DNA of 64,000 nucleotides, taken from Hyphomicrobium sp. LHD-15 (GTDB lineage Bacteria; Pseudomonadota; Alphaproteobacteria; Rhizobiales; Hyphomicrobiaceae). Under the pieces are notes generated by a model. That model saw only the letters and a program-made list of their open reading frames with translations. It made no database searches and had not been told where the DNA came from. Positions within the stretch are counted from its first letter, which is position 1. Every line of letters starts with the position of its first letter. This document shows, piece after piece, positions 30,601 to 36,850 of this stretch. The translations under genes were made by a program, and so were the position numbers. The stretch spans positions 792,501-856,500 of the forward strand of contig NZ_JAVIFT010000002.1 of the NCBI RefSeq assembly GCF_031157355.1. The letters are read 5' to 3'.

Positions 30601-31140
30601 CAAGGCGAGGAGACGGCGCTCGTCGTGTTGCTGGATACTCCCTATCCGGATGTGCCGGTCCTATCGATCCAGGACCGCATCCTGATGAAGTTGCAGGATA
30701 TCAAACGCGACGGCGTCTCGTTTGTTGGAAAGTGGATTCGCCACCACATTGAAGGCCGGCAGCGGCGGGCTCAAATGCGGAATGCCGGTCAGGGCAAATC
30801 GGTCGAGCAGTTCCACAACGAAGAGATCGAATCCGCATTCCGCCGCGCGCTGGGGCGGTATCAGGGCACAGCCTACGGTGGCTCCGTGCTGCTGATGCGG
30901 CCGAAGCTCGTCGTCGGCTATCAGATCACCGGTGGCCGCGCGCTCAATATCGAGCGCAGCCTGCTGCGCGATGACAACGGCTGGCGGCGGTTCGTTGCGA
31001 ACCTCACCATCCAGGAGGTTCCGGGCGATCACGACGGTATGGTGCTGGAGCCGAGCGTGCGCGTGCTGGCAGGACGTCTCCGCGAAGAGCTGATGCGTGC
31101 CGATCGTAGCCGGTCGGTGCAGCAGATCGCGGCGGAGTAG
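24646..31140 (+). CDS. One-module type I polyketide synthase, KS-AT-KR-DH-ACP-TE
   Basis: 2,164 residues from ATG 24646 (GGAG 11 nt upstream; GTG 24637 and TTG 24625 are in-frame alternatives). KS (about 10-440): TACSTS (Cys184), VECHGTGT, NIGHLD. AT (about 540-850): LFPGGGAQYPHMA, GHSMGE. A linker/structural KR part, then an active-looking KR (about 1180-1400): LITGGLGELA, FSSTST, VDYVAANAF. DH (about 1420-1690): NEHRLKSGQAIWPG and HPALLD. ACP: LGGHSL near residue 1819. TE: GGFSGGGL and EVPGDHDGM. Expected chemistry: one extension with ketoreduction and dehydration to an enoyl product, then release. The extender unit is not deducible with confidence. It converges on the PPTase remnant and FT-NRPS genes, and may form one cluster with them and the FAAL synthetase. 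Confidence 0.9.
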   Translation: MSDTENGVSQSDIAIVGMALRVPGARSVDEFWSNLRAGVESIETRSPEQLLAAGESPDNIRRKNYVPRTAELPGLEHFDAEFFGFSPKEAAIMDPQHRQFLECAWEALEDSTRTPERVAGPVGVFAGCGMGSYFYFNVCSHRALVEKTGMFLLRHTGNDKDFLSTRASYVFDLHGPSVNVQTACSTSLVAIHYACQSLLNGECEMALAGGVTIELPHRRGYLFQDGEILSTDGHCRAFDHRASGTVFGSGTGVVVLRRLADALADGDPIHAVIKATAINNDGASKAGYLAPSVTGQAEAIVEAQTLAGVEADSIGYVECHGTGTYLGDPIEIEALTQAFRQTTEKRAFCRVGSVKSNIGHLDTAAGVVSLIKAVLAVKHGEMPPTLGFEKPNPAINFASSPFVVNDKLTPWPASAAPRRAGVNSLGVGGTNAHAVIEQAPARNVVAKAVADVGPQILVLSAKSRKALDDAGRRLARHIEANPDLALQDVAHTLFDGRRHFEHRRVAAVANRADAIALLDQPDMHRVFTHTPVEGKAEAVFLFPGGGAQYPHMARALYRDEPAFRRVVDEGLGYLPAPVAQEIRDIWLPAGGVSAEGAAELFLRPSLQLPAILIVEVALARLWIGWGVKPTALIGHSMGENAAACIAGVLSFERAVNLVRLRGELFEEIPPGGMLSVALAPDALRARLPEALDVASINAPELCVVSGSNEALDAFKQELVRDGIEASRIPIDIAAHSRMLAPILERFEAFLKATPLSAPNIPIVSNLTGTWLNAAEARDAAYWTKHLRSTVRFGDGMALLATNPNRIYVEVGPGRVLGSLSKAQGIPANQVINSLPHADEAIDDNLHVLTALGRAWATGLAVPIERLWASADPRRVNLPTYAFQHQSYFLERVASASAADEEASPVKIPDMTGWGWQPVWKQSAANVELEAETEPTSWLVFLDDGPLGKQFVSRLRLEGHSVATVGIGDAFGVRGEGDYVLCPEHGREDYDALLKHLASNGGLPERIVHLWLATSDESFRPGSSFFHRNQERGFYSLFFLGQALSEAGIATPLQISVITNGMLRVGDEALTYPDKATVLGPAQVLPREMPNVSVRVIDVPRSETGASSFVQRQRDLIVKSLLSPQGAADDTIIDRIRDDVLAENGSEIVAYRKGRRWTQSHGAVTLDKLSEGAEAFRERGVYLITGGLGELATACAEDLARRFKARLVLIGRTALPDRSEWPSYLAAYGEKDRIGRAIAAILRIEQAGGEVRVARADITNSEAMQAVIAETKAHWGAINGVLHTAGLVKDDLIALKAPADIEDVFAPKILGTLVLAELLDPEALDVMVLFSSTSTDTAPAGQVDYVAANAFLNAFAESRVGSRTKTIAIHWGVWKDVGLAARAIARAEHEDVPSSVEAAHAPLFDRRVLGEAGKDDWLEARLDSSRHWVLNEHRLKSGQAIWPGTGYIELIAEAMAEYRIDGSFEVEDLTFLRPLHVPDDEPRTVRIGLRADDGVYQFSVDSEQGESGAVGLQRHAEAQIKVLRAKPAVFDLERVLKSCTEKAVTAQDRALRSAQEDHLRFGPRWQVLRSIAFGRGEALAKLKLGDDFASDIDHGFLVHPALLDIATGYAMDLIDGYSPTAGLWVPMTYGKIRFHGALPAAVWSHVRLNTSKDLGPGYATFDVTIADETGRVLLEVEGFTIKQLGAGVDLAAALNEDNAKALHGAKAHTEAELSPALARLAAQVDQGILPEEGFEALLRAVGSGKPQVIVSSMDLGALKRAASRAEVQQAASATFERPDLGVDFVEPSTEIEQALAGFWTELLGVKKIGINDSFFDLGGHSLIAVRLFRMIKAAFAVDFPISVLFEAPTIAQCAALIEKAGGKSAGGADAGSGGTVTALEQPRHLHLVRMDSGKDPRRTPFFLCAGMFGNILNLRHLAVQIGSDRPVYGLQARGIYGGQAPHETFEEMARDYLAEIRSVQPQGPYLIGGFSGGGLVAYEIAQQLLAQGEETALVVLLDTPYPDVPVLSIQDRILMKLQDIKRDGVSFVGKWIRHHIEGRQRRAQMRNAGQGKSVEQFHNEEIESAFRRALGRYQGTAYGGSVLLMRPKLVVGYQITGGRALNIERSLLRDDNGWRRFVANLTIQEVPGDHDGMVLEPSVRVLAGRLREELMRADRSRSVQQIAAE

Positions 31141-31183
31141 ATCGGCCGCCGCGTTCGTGTGTATGCTCCGAGGCCTGGGTGCT

Positions 31184-31238
31184 CTCATCTCTTGATGAGA
31201 CCGATGATTCACGCTTCAGGCTGATAGGGCCTGAAGCG
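31184..31238. terminator. Two hairpins between convergent PKS and PPTase genes
   Basis: Two inverted repeats in the 111-bp convergent gap: TCTCATC/GATGAGA with a 4-nt loop (about 31184-31201), and a perfect 10-bp repeat CGCTTCAGGC (31212-31221) / GCCTGAAGCG (31229-31238) with a 7-nt loop. Neither is followed by a T-run on either strand, so they are probable bidirectional transcript-end structures rather than classic intrinsic terminators. Confidence 0.5.
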
Positions 31239-31251
31239 ATCATGGTCTGGC

Positions 31252-31858
31252 TCACAGCGCGATGGCGCAGGCCAAGAGGCCGTTCGCGATGCGGATGCCG
31301 CCCTGAGCCGAAGCTTGCGGCGCGCCGCTCAGGAACGATGCCGTGAACAGGCCGCGATAGAGATCGACGGTGACGCCGATCTCCTCGAATTCCAGCATCG
31401 CGCGCGTCAGTGGGAATTGGGCTTTGAAGGCGCATCCCCCGCGCTTCAGCCGGCATGGCTTCAAGCCAGGTGCGCTCCTCTGATCGACAGACCGTTTCCC
31501 AGAGATCCAAGGGAAGCGGCTCGGCCGGTTCTAGGTCGATGCCGATCGACCGGATTGCACTATCTGATCGCGCCACCGCGGCCGCGGCATAGCCGTCGGT
31601 GTGGGTGATGCTGCCGATGAAGCCTTGCGGCCAAATCGGCGTGCGATCGTGGCTCGCGAGGATCGGCGCAGGCGCAACGCCCAGCTTTGCCAAGGCCTCG
31701 TGGGCGCAGACCCGGCCGGCGAGAAATTCGCGCCGGCGCTTTTCGACAGCGCCGGCAACACATTGGGCTTCTTCCGGGAACTTCGCAGCCGGTGTTTCCG
31801 CGATCGGCTTCTCGCTTATCGCGACGCGCGCATCGAGGAGGCCTGCAAAGATGCTCAC
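31252..31858 (-). pseudogene. 4'-phosphopantetheinyl transferase (Sfp/EntD type), internally deleted and frameshifted
   Basis: The first frame (from GTG 31858, overlapping the NRPS stop as GTGA) encodes about 140 residues of an EntD-like PPTase: KRRREFLAGRVCAHEAL, WPQGFIGSITHTDGYAAAA, SIGIDLEP with the Mg-binding Asp and Glu. After EERTWLEAMPAEARG it goes out of register. The normal C-terminus continues in another minus-strand frame: AFKAQFPLTRAMLEFEE through LLACAIAL, stop at 31252. The segment that should join them, the family motif F-S-A-K-E-A-x-x-K, is missing except for its last lysine, so the lesion near 31440 is a deletion plus frameshift rather than a one-base slip. The catalytic Lys-Glu pair is lost, so no active enzyme is expected. 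Its job would have been to attach phosphopantetheine to the nearby carrier proteins; another PPTase elsewhere must do this if they work. Confidence 0.75.
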
Positions 31859-34800
31859 GATGCTCGTGTCCGCTCCGGTGCTGCGCGTCGCCCGAGCATC
31901 GCCTGCCGACGCGCGGCTGCGCGATCTGCAACCTGGCCGAGATGCTTGCTCGCCTGACCGCGGTCCTGAATGTGTCCGGCGAGACCGGCGACGGTCGGGA
32001 AGCGGTAGATGTCGGTGATCGTAAGTTCCGGCGCGACATTCGCCTTCAGATCGCGATGGAGCTGTACCGCCAGCAGCGAATGTCCGCCAAGCGTGAAGAA
32101 GTTGTCGAAGGCACCGACACGCTCGACACCGAGCAGCTTCTTGAAGGCGTCGGACAGGCGCACCTGAAGATCGTTCTCGGGCGCAATGTACTCGACCGTG
32201 GGCTTGGCGCGGCTTGCTTCCTCAGGACGCGGCAGGGCCTTGCGATCGACCTTGGCGTTCGGCGTCAGCGGGAACGACTGCATGGTCACGAAGTGCGCGG
32301 GAACCATGAAATCCGGAAGTGCACTGCGCACGTGGGATTTCAGCTCGGTCTCCGGAATGGGATCGCGCTCGTAGCGCACGTAGGCCACGATGCGGACGTC
32401 GTTCGGCTCGTCCTCGCGGGCGACGACGACCGATTCCGCCACCGCGGGATGCAGCCCGATGCGAGCTTCGATCTCGCCGAGCTCGATGCGGTAGCCGCGG
32501 ACTTTGACCTGATGATCGGCGCGGCCGAGGAAGTTGATTTCGCCGTCGTCGCCGATGCGGACGAGGTCGCCGGTTCGATAGATGCGTCCGCCTGCCAGGA
32601 ATGGGTTTGCCGTGAAGCGCTCCTGGGTGAGGTCGTCGCGGCCGAAGTAGCCGCGGGTCACGCCGTCGCCGCCGATATACAGCTCGCCAGCCACGCCTTT
32701 CGGAACGAGGCGGCGGGCTTCATCGAGGATGTAAAGCTGCGTGTTGGCGATCGGCGTTCCAAGCGGTACGGCGCCTTCGCGGCCAGGCAATGCCGGTCCT
32801 GTCGAAGACCAGATGGTGGTTTCGGTGGGCCCATACATGTTTTCGACCGTCGCGTCGGTGGCCTTGCGCAGATCGTTCAACAGTGCGGGCTGGAGTGCTT
32901 CGCCGCCGATGAAGAGATGCTTGACGGCGTGGAGAGCTTCCCGGTCCTCGTCGCTCATCAGGATCATGGCGGCCATCGACGGCGTGCACTGCATATGCGT
33001 CACGCCGTGGTTGCGGATGAGGGTGGCGAGATTGCTGTCTTCGCCAAGGTTGAAGGGCTGCTCAGAGCTTTGCGTGCGCACGGCCGCGACCACTTCGGCC
33101 AGCGGTTCGAGGGCGTGAAGAGCGGTTTCGGTCGGGACGCCGAAATCGATGAGGCAGGCGATCTCATCGACGCCGATGGCCTTAAGCTGGTTGGCACGCG
33201 CGAGGGCGTCGTCGACGGTTCCGAACAGGCCGCTGTCGTCGAAGTAGCGCAGGAACGCGAATTCGATGATCGCGTCGAATTCTTCCGGATCGAGCGACTG
33301 CAAGTCGATATCCATCGGCTTGGTGACGCCCTGCGGCTTCTTGAAGGCCGGGAACGCCCAGGCGTACTCCTTGATCAGCGCGGCGGCGCTCCGGAGATAG
33401 GCCTTCATCGGCTCGCGAGCCGCAGCACGCACCTCTTCGCGATCGCTGCCGATTAGCGTGTGGAGCATCAGCGTTACGGTGTAGTCGGCCGGGTTGCGGC
33501 CGGTCTCGCGCAACGTTTCGCGGTAAATTTTGATCTTGTCGGCAACCTCGTCAATCGACTGGCCGAGCAAGTGCGTTAGCACGTTGGCTCCGGCGCGGGC
33601 GGCGTCGCGATAGGTGTCGGGGTTACCAGCGGTCGTCACCCATACCGGCAGCTCCTTGCTGACGGGGCGCGGCTGAGTCAGTACGTCGACTTTCTTTCCG
33701 CCCGGCGCATCGAATTGCACGGCTTCGCCGCGCCACAGGCGGCGCACCACGTCGATGTCGCGGAGGAGCGCTGTCTTGTTGTTCGGCGGCGCGTTTTCCG
33801 GGCGCAGCAGGAAGTCCTCGGGCATCCAACCGGAGGCGAAAGCAATTCCCGCGCGGCCGTTGCTGATGTTGTCGATGACGGCCCATTCCTCGGCGACGCG
33901 AGCCGGGTGGTGCAGCGGCAGAACGCAGCTTCCGGCGCGGATGTCGAGGTTGCGCGTAATCGAGGCAACTGCTGCGCCGGTCACCGACGGGTTCGGATAG
34001 GGGCCGCCGAACGCATGGAAATGGCGTTCCGGTGTCCACACGGCGCGGAAGCCGTGAGCGTCAGCGTAACGTGCGCCTTCGAGCAGTAACTGATACTTGC
34101 GCGGCCCGGCCCCGTCGTCGTTGCCCCAGAAATAGAGGCTGAAATCGATCGGGGATCTTCCGCCGCTCGCCGGCTTTCCGGCCGCAGCTGCGCGATGCTG
34201 GTTCGCGTGAACGACGACTGCGAAGCCGTTGGCGAGTGTCCAGAAGAGTTCCAGCACCGAGATATCGAACGACAAGCTGGTGACAGCGAGCCACACCGGC
34301 TGCTGGCCGGGCGCAGGACGCGGGATGCGGTCATCCATGCCGGCGAAGAAGTTGACGACGTTGCGATGTTCGACCATCACGCCCTTCGGACGTCCGGTCG
34401 AACCCGACGTATAGATGACGTAGGCGAGATTAGCCGAATTAAGCGGCGTTGACGGAGAGGCGGGCGCTGCGGGCGAGGATGCCGCCTGCTGGACAGAGAG
34501 AACGCGGATGTTGGCGGACTTGACCGGCGGATCACGGCCTTCGTCGCTGAGGATGATCGAAAGGCCGCTGTCCTCGATCATGAGCGCGACGCGATCTTTC
34601 GGATAGGTCGGATCGAGTGGAACGTAGGCCCCGCCCGCCTTCAAGATCGCGAGCGCGCCGACGACGAGGTCGCAGGACCGGGAGACATGCAGACCCACCA
34701 ACGTATCGGGTTTCACGCCGAGCGAGGCCAGCGTGGCGGCGACACGGTTTGCGCGGTCGTCCAGCTCGCGATACGTCAGCGTTTCGCCGTTGCAGATTAG

Positions 34801-36534
34801 GGCGGTTGCACCCGGCGTCTCAGCAGTCTGGCGCTCGATGAGCTGATGCACCAGTGTGCTGCGATCGTAGGCCCGCTCGGTTTTGTTGCGTTCGATCGTC
34901 AGCTCCTGGATTTCGTCGGAGGTGAGGATCGGGAGGTTGGCAACGGGCAAAGCCGCATCGGCCGTCTCCAAGGCCGCGAGAACGGCGCGGAGTTCGCGCG
35001 TGATGGTTTCGACACTGGGGCGTGCCAAGCGCAGCGTATCGGCGTGGATGAGGAGCTCGCTACCGTTCGCCGGGACTACGAAGGTCAGAACGCTGCCGTC
35101 CACTGCGCCGGTGGTCGTGGTGTCGGCCGTTTCGCGCACGGCAACGAGGGCACGCGGGGCTGCCGCGAGTTTCGGCGTGCAGCTGACGAGGTCAGCCGGG
35201 TATCCCGGCCTGCGGCGAGCTTCTGAAAGCTCGGCTTCCACCATCGCAGCCAGGGCTGCGATGGTTGTGTGTTGATCGACGTCGAAGGCGAGAGGTACGG
35301 CGGGCGCCAGATAGCCTGCGTTGGCGCGGCTTTCAGTTGCGAGGCGGTCGTCGGTGTAGGCGATCCGGAAGCGCGTGGCATTGCCGGTGCGCGCAAAGAA
35401 GGCCGCGAGGGCGGCGATGGTGCGATCAGAAGTCCAGCCGGCAGGGAGAGGAAGACGGAGCGTTTCAAAGCTCGTGCTGCCGCACGCCGGTTGCGGTGCG
35501 AGCCCTTGGATCTCGGGATTGGCGGCGCCACTCAAGCGATCGCGGAAATAGCCTTCATGCTTAGCCAGCGTAGCCGCCAGCTCCGTCAGCCGGTCGGCTT
35601 CGGCGGTGGACAGCACTTCGAGCTGGTGACCAGCTTGTAAAATGCTGCCGAGCGGAATCGATGCTCCGGCAGCATCCCGAAGGCTCTTGATGCGAACGAG
35701 GCCATCGGCGGCGGCAATGGTGGCGCCGTTGCTGTCTATAGAGACAACCGTTCCGGGCTGCGCGCCTGAGGTTCCCGCAGTTTCGATTTCAAGCTCGGTG
35801 ACGGCAAAGGCGCCGTTGCGCGTCTTGATCTTCGGCAGGCAGAGCGGATTGGCGTAGCGCTCGCCGAACGTCAACGCGCGCACGAGGCGGCTGATGTCGT
35901 TCGTCGATTGGCTGAAGTCGATGGTCGCGGCGGCCTTGGGTCGGGCGTTCTTGGCGTAATAGGTCCGCTCGCCGAACGTCTGCGGCTGGCCGACAAGCGT
36001 GCCGGCTTCGATCTTGTCGATCAGCTCCGTAAAGGAAGCGATGCCGGCTTCGAAGCATTTGGTGTTGAGGGTGAGGGCGGTGTCGTCATCGCTGATGTCG
36101 ATGGCGCCCTCGGCGTAGATGTCGCCTTCGTCGATCCCGTCCGACAGCGCGTGCCAGGTGACGCCGTAGCTCGTCTCGCCGGCGAGAATTGCCCAGGCCG
36201 GCGTGTTGAGGCCGGCATAGCGTGGCAGCGGGCCGTCGTGGAAGTTCGCGGCTCCGGCACCGGCCTTTCGCCAGACGCCACCGGGAATGATCCGCAGGTT
36301 GGCGATGCTGAAGAACCAGTCATAGGCATAAGGTGCCAATGCAAGTTCAAGGTCTTTGTCGGGTGCCAAAGTGGGAAGGCCGTGAGACTTCGCCCAGGCG
36401 GCGATCTGGTCGTTCGCGGTCACGACCGCCGCAATGGCGTGGCCGCGGTCGCGCAGGGCTTCACTACACTGGATCAAGAGCGACTCGTCGCCCATCACCA
36501 CACACGCAATCTTCTTGCCCGCGCTTTCAGTCAT
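31855..36534 (-). CDS. NRPS with formyltransferase and A-domain-embedded luciferase-like monooxygenase (FT-C*-A[LLM]-PCP)
   Basis: 1,559 residues. Residues 1-190: formyltransferase with NFHDGPLPRYAG (Asn/His) and DEGD; 195-310 resembles its C-terminal domain. About 350-525 looks like part of a condensation domain lacking HHxxxDG. Adenylation starts near 550 (YVIYTSGSTGRPKGVM, SFDIS) and is interrupted at about 790-1155 by a flavin-dependent luciferase-like monooxygenase (IDFSLYFWGNDDG, GFRAVWTPERHFHAFGG, VLPLHHPARVAEEWA, GIAFASGWMPEDF). Adenylation resumes (MYGPTETT, YRTGD, Lys1428). A carrier follows with LGGHSL (Ser1486). No TE. Such insertions are known as the MupA/Atu3671 type and are expected to N- or C-oxidise the activated amino acid using reduced FMN; the formyltransferase would formylate an amine. 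The pocket reads D-I-L-Q-I-G-M-I-W-K by eye, glycine-like, low confidence. The PPTase remnant overlaps its stop. Confidence 0.9.
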   Translation of the reverse strand: MTESAGKKIACVVMGDESLLIQCSEALRDRGHAIAAVVTANDQIAAWAKSHGLPTLAPDKDLELALAPYAYDWFFSIANLRIIPGGVWRKAGAGAANFHDGPLPRYAGLNTPAWAILAGETSYGVTWHALSDGIDEGDIYAEGAIDISDDDTALTLNTKCFEAGIASFTELIDKIEAGTLVGQPQTFGERTYYAKNARPKAAATIDFSQSTNDISRLVRALTFGERYANPLCLPKIKTRNGAFAVTELEIETAGTSGAQPGTVVSIDSNGATIAAADGLVRIKSLRDAAGASIPLGSILQAGHQLEVLSTAEADRLTELAATLAKHEGYFRDRLSGAANPEIQGLAPQPACGSTSFETLRLPLPAGWTSDRTIAALAAFFARTGNATRFRIAYTDDRLATESRANAGYLAPAVPLAFDVDQHTTIAALAAMVEAELSEARRRPGYPADLVSCTPKLAAAPRALVAVRETADTTTTGAVDGSVLTFVVPANGSELLIHADTLRLARPSVETITRELRAVLAALETADAALPVANLPILTSDEIQELTIERNKTERAYDRSTLVHQLIERQTAETPGATALICNGETLTYRELDDRANRVAATLASLGVKPDTLVGLHVSRSCDLVVGALAILKAGGAYVPLDPTYPKDRVALMIEDSGLSIILSDEGRDPPVKSANIRVLSVQQAASSPAAPASPSTPLNSANLAYVIYTSGSTGRPKGVMVEHRNVVNFFAGMDDRIPRPAPGQQPVWLAVTSLSFDISVLELFWTLANGFAVVVHANQHRAAAAGKPASGGRSPIDFSLYFWGNDDGAGPRKYQLLLEGARYADAHGFRAVWTPERHFHAFGGPYPNPSVTGAAVASITRNLDIRAGSCVLPLHHPARVAEEWAVIDNISNGRAGIAFASGWMPEDFLLRPENAPPNNKTALLRDIDVVRRLWRGEAVQFDAPGGKKVDVLTQPRPVSKELPVWVTTAGNPDTYRDAARAGANVLTHLLGQSIDEVADKIKIYRETLRETGRNPADYTVTLMLHTLIGSDREEVRAAAREPMKAYLRSAAALIKEYAWAFPAFKKPQGVTKPMDIDLQSLDPEEFDAIIEFAFLRYFDDSGLFGTVDDALARANQLKAIGVDEIACLIDFGVPTETALHALEPLAEVVAAVRTQSSEQPFNLGEDSNLATLIRNHGVTHMQCTPSMAAMILMSDEDREALHAVKHLFIGGEALQPALLNDLRKATDATVENMYGPTETTIWSSTGPALPGREGAVPLGTPIANTQLYILDEARRLVPKGVAGELYIGGDGVTRGYFGRDDLTQERFTANPFLAGGRIYRTGDLVRIGDDGEINFLGRADHQVKVRGYRIELGEIEARIGLHPAVAESVVVAREDEPNDVRIVAYVRYERDPIPETELKSHVRSALPDFMVPAHFVTMQSFPLTPNAKVDRKALPRPEEASRAKPTVEYIAPENDLQVRLSDAFKKLLGVERVGAFDNFFTLGGHSLLAVQLHRDLKANVAPELTITDIYRFPTVAGLAGHIQDRGQASKHLGQVADRAAARRQAMLGRRAAPERTRAS

Positions 36535-36850
36535 TTATACCCTGCAAAATCAAATAGATACTTATGCCGCCTGGGCGGTCCGGCCGAAGCAAGACGCGTC
36601 GCGCTCAAGGCGCTCAGCCGGTGCTTCTCGTGTCGCCGATCCCGCGAAATCCCGTCCGTTCACACACCATACTCTGCATTTTTGCATTGCGGCAGGTGAG
36701 CCGAGCGATTGGTGAAAGCATGCAATTTTCGCATTATTCCCGGATGATTTCGCGCAAGCACGCGGAGGAAATGCGCAAACATAGTTAACGCGGGGTGCAC
36801 GACCAAAATTGGAGATCCGGATCGCGCTGAGGATGGACTGCGGATCGGGT
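36535..36850. other. Intergenic gap between GT41 and FT-NRPS genes
   Basis: 316 bp with no credible gene. Both neighbours are on the minus strand, so it probably holds the promoter of the NRPS gene; a stretch near 36720-36745 is AT-richer, but I could not define a confident promoter. No hairpin with a T-run was noticed after the GT41 stop. Confidence 0.4.

Noticed and set aside
31687-33456. 589-codon plus-strand open frame opposite the FT-NRPS
   Set aside because: Antisense shadow of the adenylation and monooxygenase coding sequence; Asp/Val/Arg-rich composition typical of such shadows.
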